Assembly (NCBI GenBank): GCA_945897785.1
Contig: CAMDGD010000004.1
Span: forward strand, 1-64,000
Origin: Paludibacter jiangxiensis
GTDB taxonomy: Bacteria; Bacteroidota; Bacteroidia; Bacteroidales; Paludibacteraceae
DNA length: 64,000 nucleotides
Reading direction: 5' to 3'
A program made the position numbers and the translations under genes. Below are positions 49,998 through 60,987 of the stretch, piece after piece. Each line of letters opens with the position of its first letter. Positions within the stretch are counted from its first letter, which is position 1. The notes beneath the pieces are model-generated. The model had not been told where the DNA came from, did no database searches, and was given only the letters and a program-made list of their open reading frames with translations.

Positions 49998-51269
49998 ATG
50001 AGCAAAGTAGAAAGCATCAATTTGATTGATACATTTTCGGAGTTTAAGGACCTGAAAAATATCGACAGAACAACTATGGTAAGTGTGTTGGAAGAGTCTT
50101 TCCGAAGCGTAATTATTAAAATGTTCGGTAGCGATGAGAATTATGATGTCATTATCAATCCTGACAAAGGCGATTTTGAAATTTGGCGAAACCGCGAAGT
50201 TGTTGCCGATAAAGACTTAGAAGACAAGAACACGCAAATTTCGTTAAGCGAAGCAAAAAAAATCGATTCCGATTACGAAATTGGAGAAGAAGTTACCGAT
50301 GCTGTTGAATTTCTAAAATTTGGTCGTCGTGCCATTTTAACTCTACGCCAAACGCTCGCTTCAAAAATTCTTGAACTACAAAAAGACAGTCTATACACAA
50401 AATACAGTGAAATGATTGGCGAAATTGTTAGCGGAGAGGTATACCAGGTTTGGAAAAAAGAAATATTATTGCTGGATGACGAAGGCAACGAAATGCTATT
50501 GCCAAAAACAGAACAAATACCCTCTGATTTTTACCGTAAAGGAGAAACTGTTCGTGCCGTAATTGCCAAAGTGGACAACAACAATAATAACCCCAAAATT
50601 ATACTTTCTCGTACCTCTCCGGTGTTTTTAGAACGATTATTTGAACTTGAAGTGCCTGAAATCAACGAGGGGCTAATTACCATTAAAAAAATTGCACGCA
50701 TTCCAGGCGAAAGAGCCAAAGTAGCTGTTGAGTCATACGACGACAGAATTGACCCTGTTGGTGCTTGCGTTGGAATAAAAGGATCGCGTATTCATGGCAT
50801 TGTACGGGAATTACGCAACGAGAATATTGACGTAGTAAACTACACTCCAAACATCACCTTATTTATTGCCCGCTCATTGAGCCCTGCAAAAATTTCATCT
50901 ATTCGTATCAACGATGAACTGAAAAAAGCTGAAGTATATTTGAAACCCGAAGAGGTATCTCAAGCCATTGGTAAAGGAGGCTCAAACATTAAATTGGCTA
51001 GCTTACTTACAGAATATGTGTTGGATGTTTACCGCGAATTAGACGAAGAAAACGAAGAAGATATTTACTTGGATGAATTCGGCGACGAAATTGATGCTTG
51101 GGTTATCGAAGCCTTAAAAGCCATAGGATGCGACACCGCAAAAAGCGTGTTAGCATTATCAAAAGAAGAATTGATGAAAAGAGCCGATTTAGAAGAAGAA
51201 ACCGTAGCAACTATTCTGCATGTTTTAGCGGCAGAATTTGAAGATGAAACAGAAGTTGAAAAAGCATAA
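49998..51269 (+). CDS. nusA: Transcription termination/antitermination protein NusA
   Basis: S1 and KH motifs: DPVGACVGIKGSRIHGIVRELRNENIDVVNY, VSQAIGKGGSNIKLASLLT. Confidence 0.97.
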   Translation: MSKVESINLIDTFSEFKDLKNIDRTTMVSVLEESFRSVIIKMFGSDENYDVIINPDKGDFEIWRNREVVADKDLEDKNTQISLSEAKKIDSDYEIGEEVTDAVEFLKFGRRAILTLRQTLASKILELQKDSLYTKYSEMIGEIVSGEVYQVWKKEILLLDDEGNEMLLPKTEQIPSDFYRKGETVRAVIAKVDNNNNNPKIILSRTSPVFLERLFELEVPEINEGLITIKKIARIPGERAKVAVESYDDRIDPVGACVGIKGSRIHGIVRELRNENIDVVNYTPNITLFIARSLSPAKISSIRINDELKKAEVYLKPEEVSQAIGKGGSNIKLASLLTEYVLDVYRELDEENEEDIYLDEFGDEIDAWVIEALKAIGCDTAKSVLALSKEELMKRADLEEETVATILHVLAAEFEDETEVEKA

Positions 51270-51324
51270 AACATCTTGTTTTAGATAACAATCCCCTTTT
51301 CTTTTTAATAGTTAAATTATTTGT

Positions 51325-54153
51325 ATGTCGATTAGATTAAGTAAAGTAGTAAAAGATTTAAATGTAGGGCTTTCTACTGCGGTAGAGTACCTGCAAAAAA
51401 AAGGACAAAGTGTTGATGCAAATCCGAATAGTAAAATTTCAGAGGAGCAATACACATTGCTAATTAAGGAATTTAGTACCGACAAAAATCTGCGCATAGA
51501 ATCGGAGAAATTCAGTCAACAACGACAAGAGAAAGAAAAAGCGCCAACCGTTTCTTTAGAAGGATATCAAGATAAAAAACCAGTTGAAGAAGAAAAGGTA
51601 ACCGAAATAATTGAGATAAAAGTGGAAAAAACACAATTTCCTCAAATTAAAACGGTTGGTAAAATTGATTTGGATCAGTTTGCGAAAAAATCGGAGAAAA
51701 AAGAAACAGCACCTGCCATTATTATTGAAAAAGAAGAGGAACCGATTGTTGAAGCTACTGAAGAAGTTAACGTTGAAGCTATTGAACCAATTATTGTAGT
51801 AGAAGAAAAAATAATTGAAACAGCTATAGTTGAAGAGTTGCCCGCTCCAACTGCTCCGGTAGAAGCAGAACTATACACACTAGGGACACCTACACTTAGA
51901 AATACACCTAAGGTAATCGATAAAATTGATTTATCGGCTATAAACGACAAAACCAGACCGGATAAAAAATCGAAAGAAGAAAAGAAAAAAGAACGATTAG
52001 CCCGCGAACGGATTATAATTGACTTAAAAAAACAGCAACTACAAGAAAAAGAAAAGAATAAAGTAAAAACTGATGGGGCAGAAGATACAACCGAAGGTGG
52101 TATTAAGAAAAAACGCATCCGAATAAATCAGGAAAAAGTAGATATAAACAGACCTGCACCAAATTTCCAAGCCATTAAACAGGGACAAAAACCAGCTGGT
52201 ACTGGTAGTAGTCAAAACAACAAACCAAAATTTAAGAAAACAGCCAAAACAGAAGTTGACGAAGAAGCAGTTCAACGGCAAGTAAAAGAAACATTGGCTC
52301 GTCTTACCGAGAAAAAAGTAAAAGGAGGGAAACACCGTCGCGATAAACGGGAGGCAATGTCTCAACGACAATCGCAACAAGCTGAAGCGGAAAGACAAGC
52401 TGAACAAACCATAAAACTTACCGAGTTTGTTACTGCCAGCGAACTAGCCTCAATGATGGATGTAACTGTGAATCAAGTTATTGCAACTTGTATGAACCTA
52501 GGCATTATGGTTTCTATCAACCAACGATTGGATGCAGAAACTATCAATATTGTTGCCGATGAATTTGGTTTTAAAACCGAATATGTTAGTGCCGAAGTGG
52601 TAAGTGCTATTGCTGAAGAAATTGATGCTCCTGAAGATTTGCTCGAGCGCGCACCAATTGTTACCGTAATGGGGCATGTGGATCATGGAAAAACATCACT
52701 CTTAGACCATATCCGCAAAGCCAACGTAATTGCCGGTGAAGCAGGTGGAATAACTCAACACATAGGGGCATATAACGTTAAACTAGACGATGGTCGTCGT
52801 ATTACTTTTCTTGACACTCCAGGACACGAGGCCTTTACTGCTATGCGTGCTCGTGGAGCAAAAGTAACCGATATCGCTATCATCATTATTGCAGCAGATG
52901 ATGATGTTATGCCTCAAACAATCGAAGCTATAAACCATGCTTCTGCTGCAGGCGTACCTATAGTATTTGCAATTAATAAAATTGATAAACCCAACGCCAA
53001 CCCAGAGAAAATTAAAGAAGCCTTGGCCAATATGAATTATTTGGTGGAAGATTGGGGCGGAAAATACCAGTCGCAAGATATATCGTCAAAAGCAGGAATT
53101 AATATTAACGAACTTCTAGAAAAAGTATTACTAGAAGCAGAATTATTGGATCTAAAAGCCAATCCAGACAGAAAAGCGGCCGGTTCTGTAATCGAGTCTT
53201 CTTTGGATAAAGGACGCGGATTTGTTTCTACCATATTGATTCAAAACGGTACGTTACGGATTGGTGATGTGGTGTTGGCCGGACAATATCATGGTAAAGT
53301 AAAAGCCATGTTTAACGAACGAAACCAACGAATTACCGAAGCCGGACCTAGTGCTCCTGCTTTAATTTTAGGATTAAACGGCGCCCCTCAGGCAGGTGAC
53401 AACATCAATGTTATATCGAGCGAACAAGAAGCACGCGATATTGCCAATAAACGGGAACAATTACAACGGGAACAGGGCTTACGGACTTCGCGCCACTTAA
53501 CGCTTGATGAAATTGGACGACGGATAGCGTTAGGCAGTTTCCAAGAATTAAATGTTATTGTTAAGGGCGATGTGGATGGTTCTATCGAAGCGCTATCCGA
53601 TTCCTTAATCAAACTATCTACCGACGAAATACAGGTAAATGTAATTCACAAAGCTGTAGGTGCCATTTCTGAGTCAGATATTATGTTGGCTGCGGCTTCC
53701 AATGCTATTATCGTAGGCTTCCAAGTTAGACCATCTATGGCTGCACGAAAATTAGCCGAAAAAGAAGAAATCGACATCCGCTTGTACTCCATAATCTATG
53801 ATGCCATAGAAGAACTTAAATCGGCCATGGAAGGAATGCTTTCTCCGGATATCAAAGAAGAAATTATTGGTACTGTAGAAATTAGAGAGGTATTCAAAAT
53901 TACCAAAGTAGGTACTGTAGCCGGCTGTATGGTAAAAGAAGGCAAAATAAAAAGAGGCTCAAAGATACGACTAATCAGAGATGGTATTGTGATTTATACT
54001 AGCGAACTTGCTTCCTTAAAACGATTTAAAGAAGATGTGAAAGAAGTAACTCACGGCTATGAGTGCGGACTAAACCTACATAATTATAACGATATTCGCA
54101 TAGGTGATTTAGTTGAAGCATACGAAGAAACAGAAGTTAAAAAAACATTATAA
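51325..54153 (+). CDS. infB: Translation initiation factor IF-2
   Basis: [49 protein letters not shown]. Confidence 0.98.
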   Translation: MSIRLSKVVKDLNVGLSTAVEYLQKKGQSVDANPNSKISEEQYTLLIKEFSTDKNLRIESEKFSQQRQEKEKAPTVSLEGYQDKKPVEEEKVTEIIEIKVEKTQFPQIKTVGKIDLDQFAKKSEKKETAPAIIIEKEEEPIVEATEEVNVEAIEPIIVVEEKIIETAIVEELPAPTAPVEAELYTLGTPTLRNTPKVIDKIDLSAINDKTRPDKKSKEEKKKERLARERIIIDLKKQQLQEKEKNKVKTDGAEDTTEGGIKKKRIRINQEKVDINRPAPNFQAIKQGQKPAGTGSSQNNKPKFKKTAKTEVDEEAVQRQVKETLARLTEKKVKGGKHRRDKREAMSQRQSQQAEAERQAEQTIKLTEFVTASELASMMDVTVNQVIATCMNLGIMVSINQRLDAETINIVADEFGFKTEYVSAEVVSAIAEEIDAPEDLLERAPIVTVMGHVDHGKTSLLDHIRKANVIAGEAGGITQHIGAYNVKLDDGRRITFLDTPGHEAFTAMRARGAKVTDIAIIIIAADDDVMPQTIEAINHASAAGVPIVFAINKIDKPNANPEKIKEALANMNYLVEDWGGKYQSQDISSKAGININELLEKVLLEAELLDLKANPDRKAAGSVIESSLDKGRGFVSTILIQNGTLRIGDVVLAGQYHGKVKAMFNERNQRITEAGPSAPALILGLNGAPQAGDNINVISSEQEARDIANKREQLQREQGLRTSRHLTLDEIGRRIALGSFQELNVIVKGDVDGSIEALSDSLIKLSTDEIQVNVIHKAVGAISESDIMLAAASNAIIVGFQVRPSMAARKLAEKEEIDIRLYSIIYDAIEELKSAMEGMLSPDIKEEIIGTVEIREVFKITKVGTVAGCMVKEGKIKRGSKIRLIRDGIVIYTSELASLKRFKEDVKEVTHGYECGLNLHNYNDIRIGDLVEAYEETEVKKTL

Positions 54154-54165
54154 CAACCTTATTAT

Positions 54166-54193
54166 AAGTCGGATTTTATATCCGACTTTTTTT
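54166..54193 (+). terminator. Intrinsic terminator after infB
   Basis: AAGTCGGAT-tttat-ATCCGACTT followed by a T-run. Confidence 0.88.
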
Positions 54194-54200
54194 ACCAACC

Positions 54201-54695
54201 ATGAATTATATTGATATAATCATTCTTGTTCTGCTAATTTATGCCTTGATAAAAGGAATTCTAAAAGGTTTTGTACTTCAGTTTTTTTCCTTGGTAGGAA
54301 TTTTTATAGGTATTTATATTGCTAAAGTGCATATAAACACAATAGCATTAGTTATAAGTGCATGGACACAATTAGAACTAGCATACGCCAAACCTATAGC
54401 CTATTTAATTATTTTCTTAGTGGTTATAACAATGTCGCATTTTGTGGCTAAGATTATAGATAAATCATTTAATATCAGTTTATTAAAATGGTTAAATAAC
54501 TTACTTGGAGCAAGTTTAGGTCTACTTAAGTATGCATTGATGTTAAGTATATTGCTAAATGTTATGGAGGCAATCGACACAAATAACAAACTAATTAGCA
54601 TGGAATCAAAAAACAAGTCTTCGTTCTATTCACCTATACTACAAGTGGTTCCGAAGATAATGCCTTTTATACAAAAGGACTTTTTGAAAAATTAA
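54201..54695 (+). CDS. CvpA-family membrane protein
   Basis: MNYIDIIILVLLIYALIKGILKGFVLQFFSLVGIFIGIYIA. Confidence 0.82.
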   Translation: MNYIDIIILVLLIYALIKGILKGFVLQFFSLVGIFIGIYIAKVHINTIALVISAWTQLELAYAKPIAYLIIFLVVITMSHFVAKIIDKSFNISLLKWLNNLLGASLGLLKYALMLSILLNVMEAIDTNNKLISMESKNKSSFYSPILQVVPKIMPFIQKDFLKN

Positions 54696-54711
54696 CTAAG
54701 GAATTAAAGTA

Positions 54712-54756
54712 ATTTAGGTATCTAAATACCTAAATAAAATATTTTTTTTATCTTTG
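54712..54756 (+). promoter_or_regulatory. suf operon promoter with overlapping 24-bp inverted repeat
   Basis: ATTTAGGTAT-CTAA-ATACCTAAAT at 54712-54735; TATCTTTG -7 box at 54749-54756; no TTTG at the expected -33 position. Confidence 0.65.
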
Positions 54757-54776
54757 TAAATCAAAAGTAAAAAAGC

Positions 54777-56225
54777 ATGGCCGACGAAAAAGATAAAATA
54801 ATAAACGAGGTTACGCAGGGAGAATACAAATATGGTTTTACCAGCGACATACCTACCGATTATATCCCTAAAGGATTAAATGAAGACATCATCCGGCTTA
54901 TTTCTTCGAAAAAAAACGAGCCTGAATGGCTATTGGAAATAAGATTAAAGGCTTTCCGTCATTGGCTTACCTTAGAAATGCCCCACTGGGCACACCTGAA
55001 TATCCCCGAAATTGACTACCAAAGCATATATTACTATGCCTCGCCCACAAAAAAAGAGGGACCGAAGAGCTTAGACGAGGTGGATCCGGAATTAGTAAAA
55101 ACATTCGACAAACTTGGCATCCCTTTGCACGAGCAAAAAATGCTTTCGGGAATGGCTGTTGATGCCGTATTAGATAGTGTCTCTGTAAAAACAACCTTTA
55201 AAGAACAGTTGGCAGAATTGGGCATAATTTTTTGTTCATTTAGCGATGCGGTTAAAGACTATCCGGAACTGGTTCAAAAATATATGGGCTCGGTTGTAAA
55301 CTATACCGACAATTTTTTTGCGGCCTTAAACTCGGCTGTTTTTAGCGACGGTTCCTTTGTATATATACCCAAAGGAGTACGTTGCCCCATGGAGTTATCT
55401 ACCTATTTTCGTATTAATGCGATAAATACAGGACAATTTGAACGAACTCTAATAATTGCGGATGAAGATTCGTATGTTAGCTATCTAGAGGGTTGTACAG
55501 CGCCTATGCGTGATGAAAATCAACTACATGCAGCCATTGTCGAAATTCTTTTACACGAACGTGCAGAAGTGAAATATTCTACCGTGCAAAACTGGTATCC
55601 CGGTAATAAAGAAGGAAAAGGCGGTATTTACAATTTTGTAACCAAAAGAGCCTTGTGTAAAGGCGACTATTCAAAAATTTCCTGGACTCAAGTTGAAACG
55701 GGTTCGGCCATAACTTGGAAATACCCTAGTTGCATTTTGCGAGGCAATAACTCTATTGGCGAGTTTTACTCCGTTGCAGTAACCAATAACTACCAACAAG
55801 CAGATACAGGAACAAAAATGTATCATATAGGAAAAAATACCAGTAGCCACATTGTGTCAAAAGGGATTTCTGCCGGACATAGTCAGAATAGTTACCGCGG
55901 CTTAGTTAAAGTAGTAGGTAAAGCAGAGAATGCACGCAACTTTTCGCAATGCGATAGCTTACTTTTAGGCGACAAATGCGGAGCGCATACTTTTCCTTAC
56001 ATCGATGTACATAACCAAACAGCTATTGTAGAACACGAAGCAACAACCTCAAAAATCAGCGAAGATCAGGTTTTCTATTGCAACCAACGAGGCATTGCTA
56101 CTGAAGATGCCATCGGCCTAATTGTAAATGGCTATGCTAAAGAGGTGCTTAATAAATTGCCAATGGAATTTGCCGTAGAGGCTCAAAAGCTGTTGCAAAT
56201 TACTTTAGAAGGTAGCGTGGGTTAA
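54777..56225 (+). CDS. sufB: Fe-S cluster assembly protein SufB
   Basis: [60 protein letters not shown]. Confidence 0.98.
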   Translation: MADEKDKIINEVTQGEYKYGFTSDIPTDYIPKGLNEDIIRLISSKKNEPEWLLEIRLKAFRHWLTLEMPHWAHLNIPEIDYQSIYYYASPTKKEGPKSLDEVDPELVKTFDKLGIPLHEQKMLSGMAVDAVLDSVSVKTTFKEQLAELGIIFCSFSDAVKDYPELVQKYMGSVVNYTDNFFAALNSAVFSDGSFVYIPKGVRCPMELSTYFRINAINTGQFERTLIIADEDSYVSYLEGCTAPMRDENQLHAAIVEILLHERAEVKYSTVQNWYPGNKEGKGGIYNFVTKRALCKGDYSKISWTQVETGSAITWKYPSCILRGNNSIGEFYSVAVTNNYQQADTGTKMYHIGKNTSSHIVSKGISAGHSQNSYRGLVKVVGKAENARNFSQCDSLLLGDKCGAHTFPYIDVHNQTAIVEHEATTSKISEDQVFYCNQRGIATEDAIGLIVNGYAKEVLNKLPMEFAVEAQKLLQITLEGSVG

Positions 56226-56297
56226 CACTCATCCTTTTATATAAGTATAAAAAAACGATTTTAGTATCCCTCCCTTATGGGAAAATAGGAAGACAAT

Positions 56298-57050
56298 ATG
56301 TTAGAAATTAAAAACTTACACGCCAATATCAACGGCAAAGAAATTTTAAAAGGAATTAATCTTTTGGTTAAACCCGGAGAAGTTCACGCTATAATGGGAC
56401 CAAATGGTTCGGGTAAAAGTACGCTTGCTTCCGTATTAACCGGAAACCCTGCCTTCGAAGTTACCGAAGGCGAAGTAAGCTTTTACGGTAAAAACCTGCT
56501 GGAACTATTGCCAGAAGAACGGGCTTGCGAAGGTGTCTTTTTAAGTTTCCAATACCCGGTAGAAATTCCCGGTGTTAGTATGGTTAACTTTATGCGTACA
56601 GCTGTAAACCAACAACGAAAATATAGAGGCCTGGAGCCGATGTCAGCTTCTGATTTTTTAAAATTGATGCGCGAAAAAAAGGAATATGTTGAATTAGATA
56701 ACAAACTAGCCAACCGCTCAGTTAACGAAGGATTCTCGGGCGGGGAGAAAAAACGAAACGAAATATTCCAGATGGCTATGCTCGAACCCCGCTTGTCAAT
56801 TTTAGACGAGACTGACTCGGGCTTGGATATTGATGCCTTGCGTATTGTTGCTAATGGCGTGAATGCCTTAAAGTCAGCCGAAAATTCAACCCTTGTTATT
56901 ACTCATTACCAACGATTACTGGATTATATTGTACCCGATTTTGTGCATGTTTTATATAATGGACAAATAGTGAAATCGGCAGGAAAAGAACTGGCTCTAG
57001 AACTGGAAGAAAAAGGATACGACTGGATTAAGAAAGAAGTTGGAGAATAA
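56298..57050 (+). CDS. sufC: Fe-S cluster assembly ATPase SufC
   Basis: GPNGSGKSTLASVLTG, NEGFSGGEKKRNEIFQMAML, LDETDSGLDIDAL. Confidence 0.98.
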   Translation: MLEIKNLHANINGKEILKGINLLVKPGEVHAIMGPNGSGKSTLASVLTGNPAFEVTEGEVSFYGKNLLELLPEERACEGVFLSFQYPVEIPGVSMVNFMRTAVNQQRKYRGLEPMSASDFLKLMREKKEYVELDNKLANRSVNEGFSGGEKKRNEIFQMAMLEPRLSILDETDSGLDIDALRIVANGVNALKSAENSTLVITHYQRLLDYIVPDFVHVLYNGQIVKSAGKELALELEEKGYDWIKKEVGE

Positions 57051-57099
57051 AACTAGCCTGATAACAATTATTTCTATTCGAAAATTAGCACTAGTATAC

Positions 57100-58443
57100 A
57101 TGAATATCGAACAACCATATATCGATTTATACAATCAGCACAAGAAAGCCATCGAAAAGAACTCTTCCTTAGTGTTCAATGGTGCCCGTGAAAAAGCTTT
57201 TATCCATTTTAAAAAATTAGGATTTCCTACGGATAAAATGGAACCCTACCTTTACACGAACCTACGCAAGGCTTTTGAACCTGATTACGGACTAAATATC
57301 AATGCACTGGAAATACCCATAAATCCTTATGAAGTTTTTCATTGTAGCGTTCCGGGCTTAAGTGCACATTTGTATTTTGTTGTTAATGATCAATTTTACT
57401 CCAACCTCACCCAAAAATCCGACTTGCCCAAAGGGGTTTTAATAGGTAGTTTAAAAGATTATGCTAAAACGCATCCGGAACTGGTAGAAGAATACTACGC
57501 CAAAATTGCACGCACAAACCAAGATGGAACAGTAGCCTTTAACACAGCTTTTGCCGAAGACGGATTCTTTATGTATGTTCCCAAAGGGGTAATTATCGAA
57601 AAACCCATACAATTAATTAATGTTATGCGTGCCGATGTTGATTTATTGGCAAACAGTCGCAATTTAATTATTATAGAAGAGGGTGCACAAGCTAAAGTAC
57701 TTCTTTGCGAACACACGATGGATAAGGTGACTTTTTTATGCAACCGCGTAACCGAAGTATTTGTTGCAAAAAACGCCATATACGAACATTACAAGCTTGA
57801 AAATACACACAACAAAATGACCCATATTGGCTCGTTATTTATTGAACAACAAGCTAACTCTAGCGTTTTGGTAAACGAAATTACCTTACATAACGGTTTA
57901 ACCCGAAACAACACGCACATTGCTCTTAATGGCGAATATGCAGAAACAACCATTTGTGGTATGGCCATAGGCGATAAAACACAGCATATTGATAACTATT
58001 CCCTTATAGAGCATAACAACGCAAACTGCAAAAGCACCGAGCTATTTAAATATGTATTGGATGATACGGCAAGAGGTGTTTTTTCGGGAAAAATATTTGT
58101 AGCTAAAGACGCCCAAAAAACGGAGGCATTTCAGACAAATAAAAATATATGTATGACCAAAGAAGCGCGCATGCACACCAAACCACAACTCGAAATATAT
58201 GCCGACGATGTAAAATGCAGTCATGGAGCTACTGTTGGACAATTAGACGAGAACGCACTTTTTTACCTTCGTTCTCGGGGCATTGCCGAACCGGAAGCAC
58301 GAATGTTACTTATGTTTGCATTTGTTGATGATGTTATAGGTAAAATAACCGTACCGGCTTTGCAAGACAATATTCGTATGTTGGTTGAAAAACGATTCCG
58401 TGGAGAATTATCCAAATGTATTGGATGTATTAACTGTAGTTAA
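57100..58443 (+). CDS. sufD: Fe-S cluster assembly protein SufD
   Basis: SufBD core; FQTNKNICMTKEARMHTKPQLEIYADDVKCSHGATVGQLDENALFYLRSRGI. Start at 57100 preferred over 57040. Confidence 0.95.
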   Translation: MNIEQPYIDLYNQHKKAIEKNSSLVFNGAREKAFIHFKKLGFPTDKMEPYLYTNLRKAFEPDYGLNINALEIPINPYEVFHCSVPGLSAHLYFVVNDQFYSNLTQKSDLPKGVLIGSLKDYAKTHPELVEEYYAKIARTNQDGTVAFNTAFAEDGFFMYVPKGVIIEKPIQLINVMRADVDLLANSRNLIIIEEGAQAKVLLCEHTMDKVTFLCNRVTEVFVAKNAIYEHYKLENTHNKMTHIGSLFIEQQANSSVLVNEITLHNGLTRNNTHIALNGEYAETTICGMAIGDKTQHIDNYSLIEHNNANCKSTELFKYVLDDTARGVFSGKIFVAKDAQKTEAFQTNKNICMTKEARMHTKPQLEIYADDVKCSHGATVGQLDENALFYLRSRGIAEPEARMLLMFAFVDDVIGKITVPALQDNIRMLVEKRFRGELSKCIGCINCS

Positions 58444-58490
58444 ATAATAAACCAATGGTTGAAAGGTAACTTTATTGGAAAATTAAAAAA

Positions 58491-59708
58491 ATGTTAGACT
58501 TACAAAAAATAAGAGCCGATTTTCCTATACTGTCCGAAACAGTATACGGCAAGCCCTTGGTATATTTTGATAATGCTGCCACCACACAAAAGCCGCGCTG
58601 TGTAGTACAGAAAATGGAAGAAGGCTATTATAAACGAAATGCAAATATCCATCGGGGAGTACATTTTTTAAGTCAGGAAGCCACCGAAGCTCACGAACAA
58701 GCACGCGAAACAATACGTGCATTTATAGGAGCAAAAAGCAGCAACGAAATTGTATTTACACGAGGCACTACCGAAGCCATCAACTTGGTGGCGAGTTCTT
58801 TTGGCGATTTACTACAAGCAGGTGACGAAATACTCCTTACCGCCATGGAGCACCACTCCAACATTGTTCCTTGGCAGTTGCTCCGTACACGAAAAGGCAT
58901 CGAAATAAAAGTTATTCCCTTTACCAACAGAGGAGAATTGCTACTAGACGAATTGGCAAAGAGTATCAATCCAAAAACAAAACTAATTGCCTGCACACAT
59001 ATTTCCAATGCCTTAGGCACTATTAATCCGATAAACGAAATCATCAAAATAGCCCATGCCGCTAATATTCCGGTATTGGTTGATGGGGCACAATCTGTTC
59101 CACACCTCAAAATTGATATGCAAGCCCTAGATGCGGATTTCTTTGTTTTTTCTGCGCATAAAATTTACGGCCCTACAGGAATTGGCGTTTTATACGGCAA
59201 AGAGAAATGGTTAGATAAGATGCCTCCCTACCAAGGTGGAGGCGAAATGATTGCTAAAGTTAGTTTTGAAAACACCACCTTTGCCGCACTCCCTTTTAAA
59301 TTTGAAGCCGGAACACCTGATTTTATAGGCTCTACTGCTTTTGCAGAAGCCTTACGATATATTAGTGCTATTGGCATAGAAAACATTGCAGCACACGAAA
59401 ATAAATTGCTTTTGTATGCGACAGAGAAATTGCGCAAATTAGAAAATATTCGTTTTATTGGCGAAGCAGAACACAAAAGCGGATTAATATCTTTTTTAGT
59501 TGGGAGCATTCACCCCTACGATGTTGGCTCAATACTTGACAAATTAGGTATTGCTGTGCGTACCGGACACCATTGTGCTCAACCCGTAATGGAGGTTTTT
59601 TCTATTGAAGGAACCGTTCGTGCTTCTTTTGGATTATACAATACTACACAAGAAATTGATGTTTTTATTGACGGAGTAGAACGGGTAAAAAAAATGTTTA
59701 AACAGTAA
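58491..59708 (+). CDS. sufS: Cysteine desulfurase SufS
   Basis: VYFDNAATTQKP, DFFVFSAHKIYGPTGIGVLYG, RTGHHCAQPVM. Confidence 0.97.
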   Translation: MLDLQKIRADFPILSETVYGKPLVYFDNAATTQKPRCVVQKMEEGYYKRNANIHRGVHFLSQEATEAHEQARETIRAFIGAKSSNEIVFTRGTTEAINLVASSFGDLLQAGDEILLTAMEHHSNIVPWQLLRTRKGIEIKVIPFTNRGELLLDELAKSINPKTKLIACTHISNALGTINPINEIIKIAHAANIPVLVDGAQSVPHLKIDMQALDADFFVFSAHKIYGPTGIGVLYGKEKWLDKMPPYQGGGEMIAKVSFENTTFAALPFKFEAGTPDFIGSTAFAEALRYISAIGIENIAAHENKLLLYATEKLRKLENIRFIGEAEHKSGLISFLVGSIHPYDVGSILDKLGIAVRTGHHCAQPVMEVFSIEGTVRASFGLYNTTQEIDVFIDGVERVKKMFKQ

Positions 59709-59724
59709 AACGGCAACGAAAACT

Positions 59725-60144
59725 ATGACCATAAACGAAAAACAAGACGCAATAATTGCCGAATTTGAATTTTTAGAAGATTGGCTGGATAAATACCAAC
59801 AGATTATTGATAAAGGAATGTCTTCGGCAGGAGTTAGTGCTAAAGAGAAAACACCCCAAAATTTAATTGAAGGATGCCAAAGTAAAGTATGGATAGTTGC
59901 CGAAATGCATGAGGGAAAAGTTGTTTTTCGTGCCGAAAGCAATACCGATATTGCCGGGGGTATTGCTGCAATGCTGGTAGATGTACTTTCGGGTCATACA
60001 CCGGAAGAAATAATACAAACAGAGCTTTACTTTTTAGAAAAAATTGGCCTTAAGGAACATCTCTCTCCTACCCGAGCCAACGGCATGCTTGCCATGATAA
60101 AGCAACTAAAACTTTTTGCCTTAGCCTTTCAGACAAAACAATAA
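59725..60144 (+). CDS. sufE: Sulfur acceptor SufE
   Basis: LIEGCQSKVWIVAEMHEGKVVFRAESN and LSPTRANGMLAMIKQLK. Confidence 0.95.
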   Translation: MTINEKQDAIIAEFEFLEDWLDKYQQIIDKGMSSAGVSAKEKTPQNLIEGCQSKVWIVAEMHEGKVVFRAESNTDIAGGIAAMLVDVLSGHTPEEIIQTELYFLEKIGLKEHLSPTRANGMLAMIKQLKLFALAFQTKQ

Positions 60145-60256
60145 CACCTCTATTGCCTGGTTAATGGGCTAAACTAGGTTGTCTTTGCTTTATATAAAAT
60201 AACAAAAATTGCCATTTTTTAAAATATGTCTTCTTTGATAATCGCCCACCCACAAA

Positions 60257-60284
60257 AGGGCGGAACATAAAACCGCCTTATTTT
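60257..60284 (+). terminator. Intrinsic terminator after sufE
   Basis: AAGGGCGG-aacataaaa-CCGCCTT followed by ATTTTCTT. Confidence 0.6.
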
Positions 60285-60321
60285 CTTAGAGGTAAACAAA
60301 GCAAAACATATCTCCCCCAAA

Positions 60322-60984
60322 TCAAATCTCAATTAAGTTATTCTTTATTCCAAACTTAATCATATCAATGGTAGTTTTTAAATCGAGTCGTTGCATGATG
60401 TGGTTTTTGTGCGACTCAACGGTACGGACACTTATAAAAAGCTTATCGGCAATTTCTTTATTAGAATAATTATTTCCCCACAATTGCAGAATTTCTATCT
60501 GCCTCGCACTTAACCCATGTATTGTTGGCTCATTAAGCTTTTCGCGCGAGCTCATTTTTTTTATGTATTTATTAAGCAACAGATGCGCAATTGACTTACT
60601 GTAGTAATCGTGACCGTTGCGCAGGGTGTAAATGGCCTCAGAGAAATCGGATATATTCGCTTCCTTATCTAAAAAACCTTTGGCTCCAGCCTTAATTGTT
60701 TTCAGAATAATTTCTTCGCTATTCGTATGCGACACCACTAAAATGCGTGCTCTGGGGTAGCTTAAATTTAACTGAGTTATTAAATTTAATATCGCGGTAT
60801 TTAATGTATGAATATTTATAATCAACACATTAATACCTTTGCCTTTAAGCTCTTCGATAAGTTGCAATTTTTCCGATTGCATTATCGGCAAAGCCTCAAA
60901 ATCTTCGTTGCTCGATAAAAAGGCACAAAGGCTTTGTTGAATAATTTTATGATCGTCGTAAATACCAACTGTAATTGTACTCAT
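60322..60984 (-). CDS. NarL/FixJ-type response regulator with atypical receiver
   Basis: LuxR HTH (GLSARQIEILQLWGNNYSNKEIADKLFISVRTVESHKNHIMQRL); receiver with YDDH and LDKE, but Asn at the phosphoacceptor position (VLIINIH). Confidence 0.88.
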   Translation of the reverse strand: MSTITVGIYDDHKIIQQSLCAFLSSNEDFEALPIMQSEKLQLIEELKGKGINVLIINIHTLNTAILNLITQLNLSYPRARILVVSHTNSEEIILKTIKAGAKGFLDKEANISDFSEAIYTLRNGHDYYSKSIAHLLLNKYIKKMSSREKLNEPTIHGLSARQIEILQLWGNNYSNKEIADKLFISVRTVESHKNHIMQRLDLKTTIDMIKFGIKNNLIEI

Positions 60985-60987
60985 TTA

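Noticed and set aside
51675-52407. Two minus-strand ORFs (147 and 122 aa) with Ser/Phe-rich sequence
   Set aside because: Shadow ORFs of the low-complexity charged region of infB.
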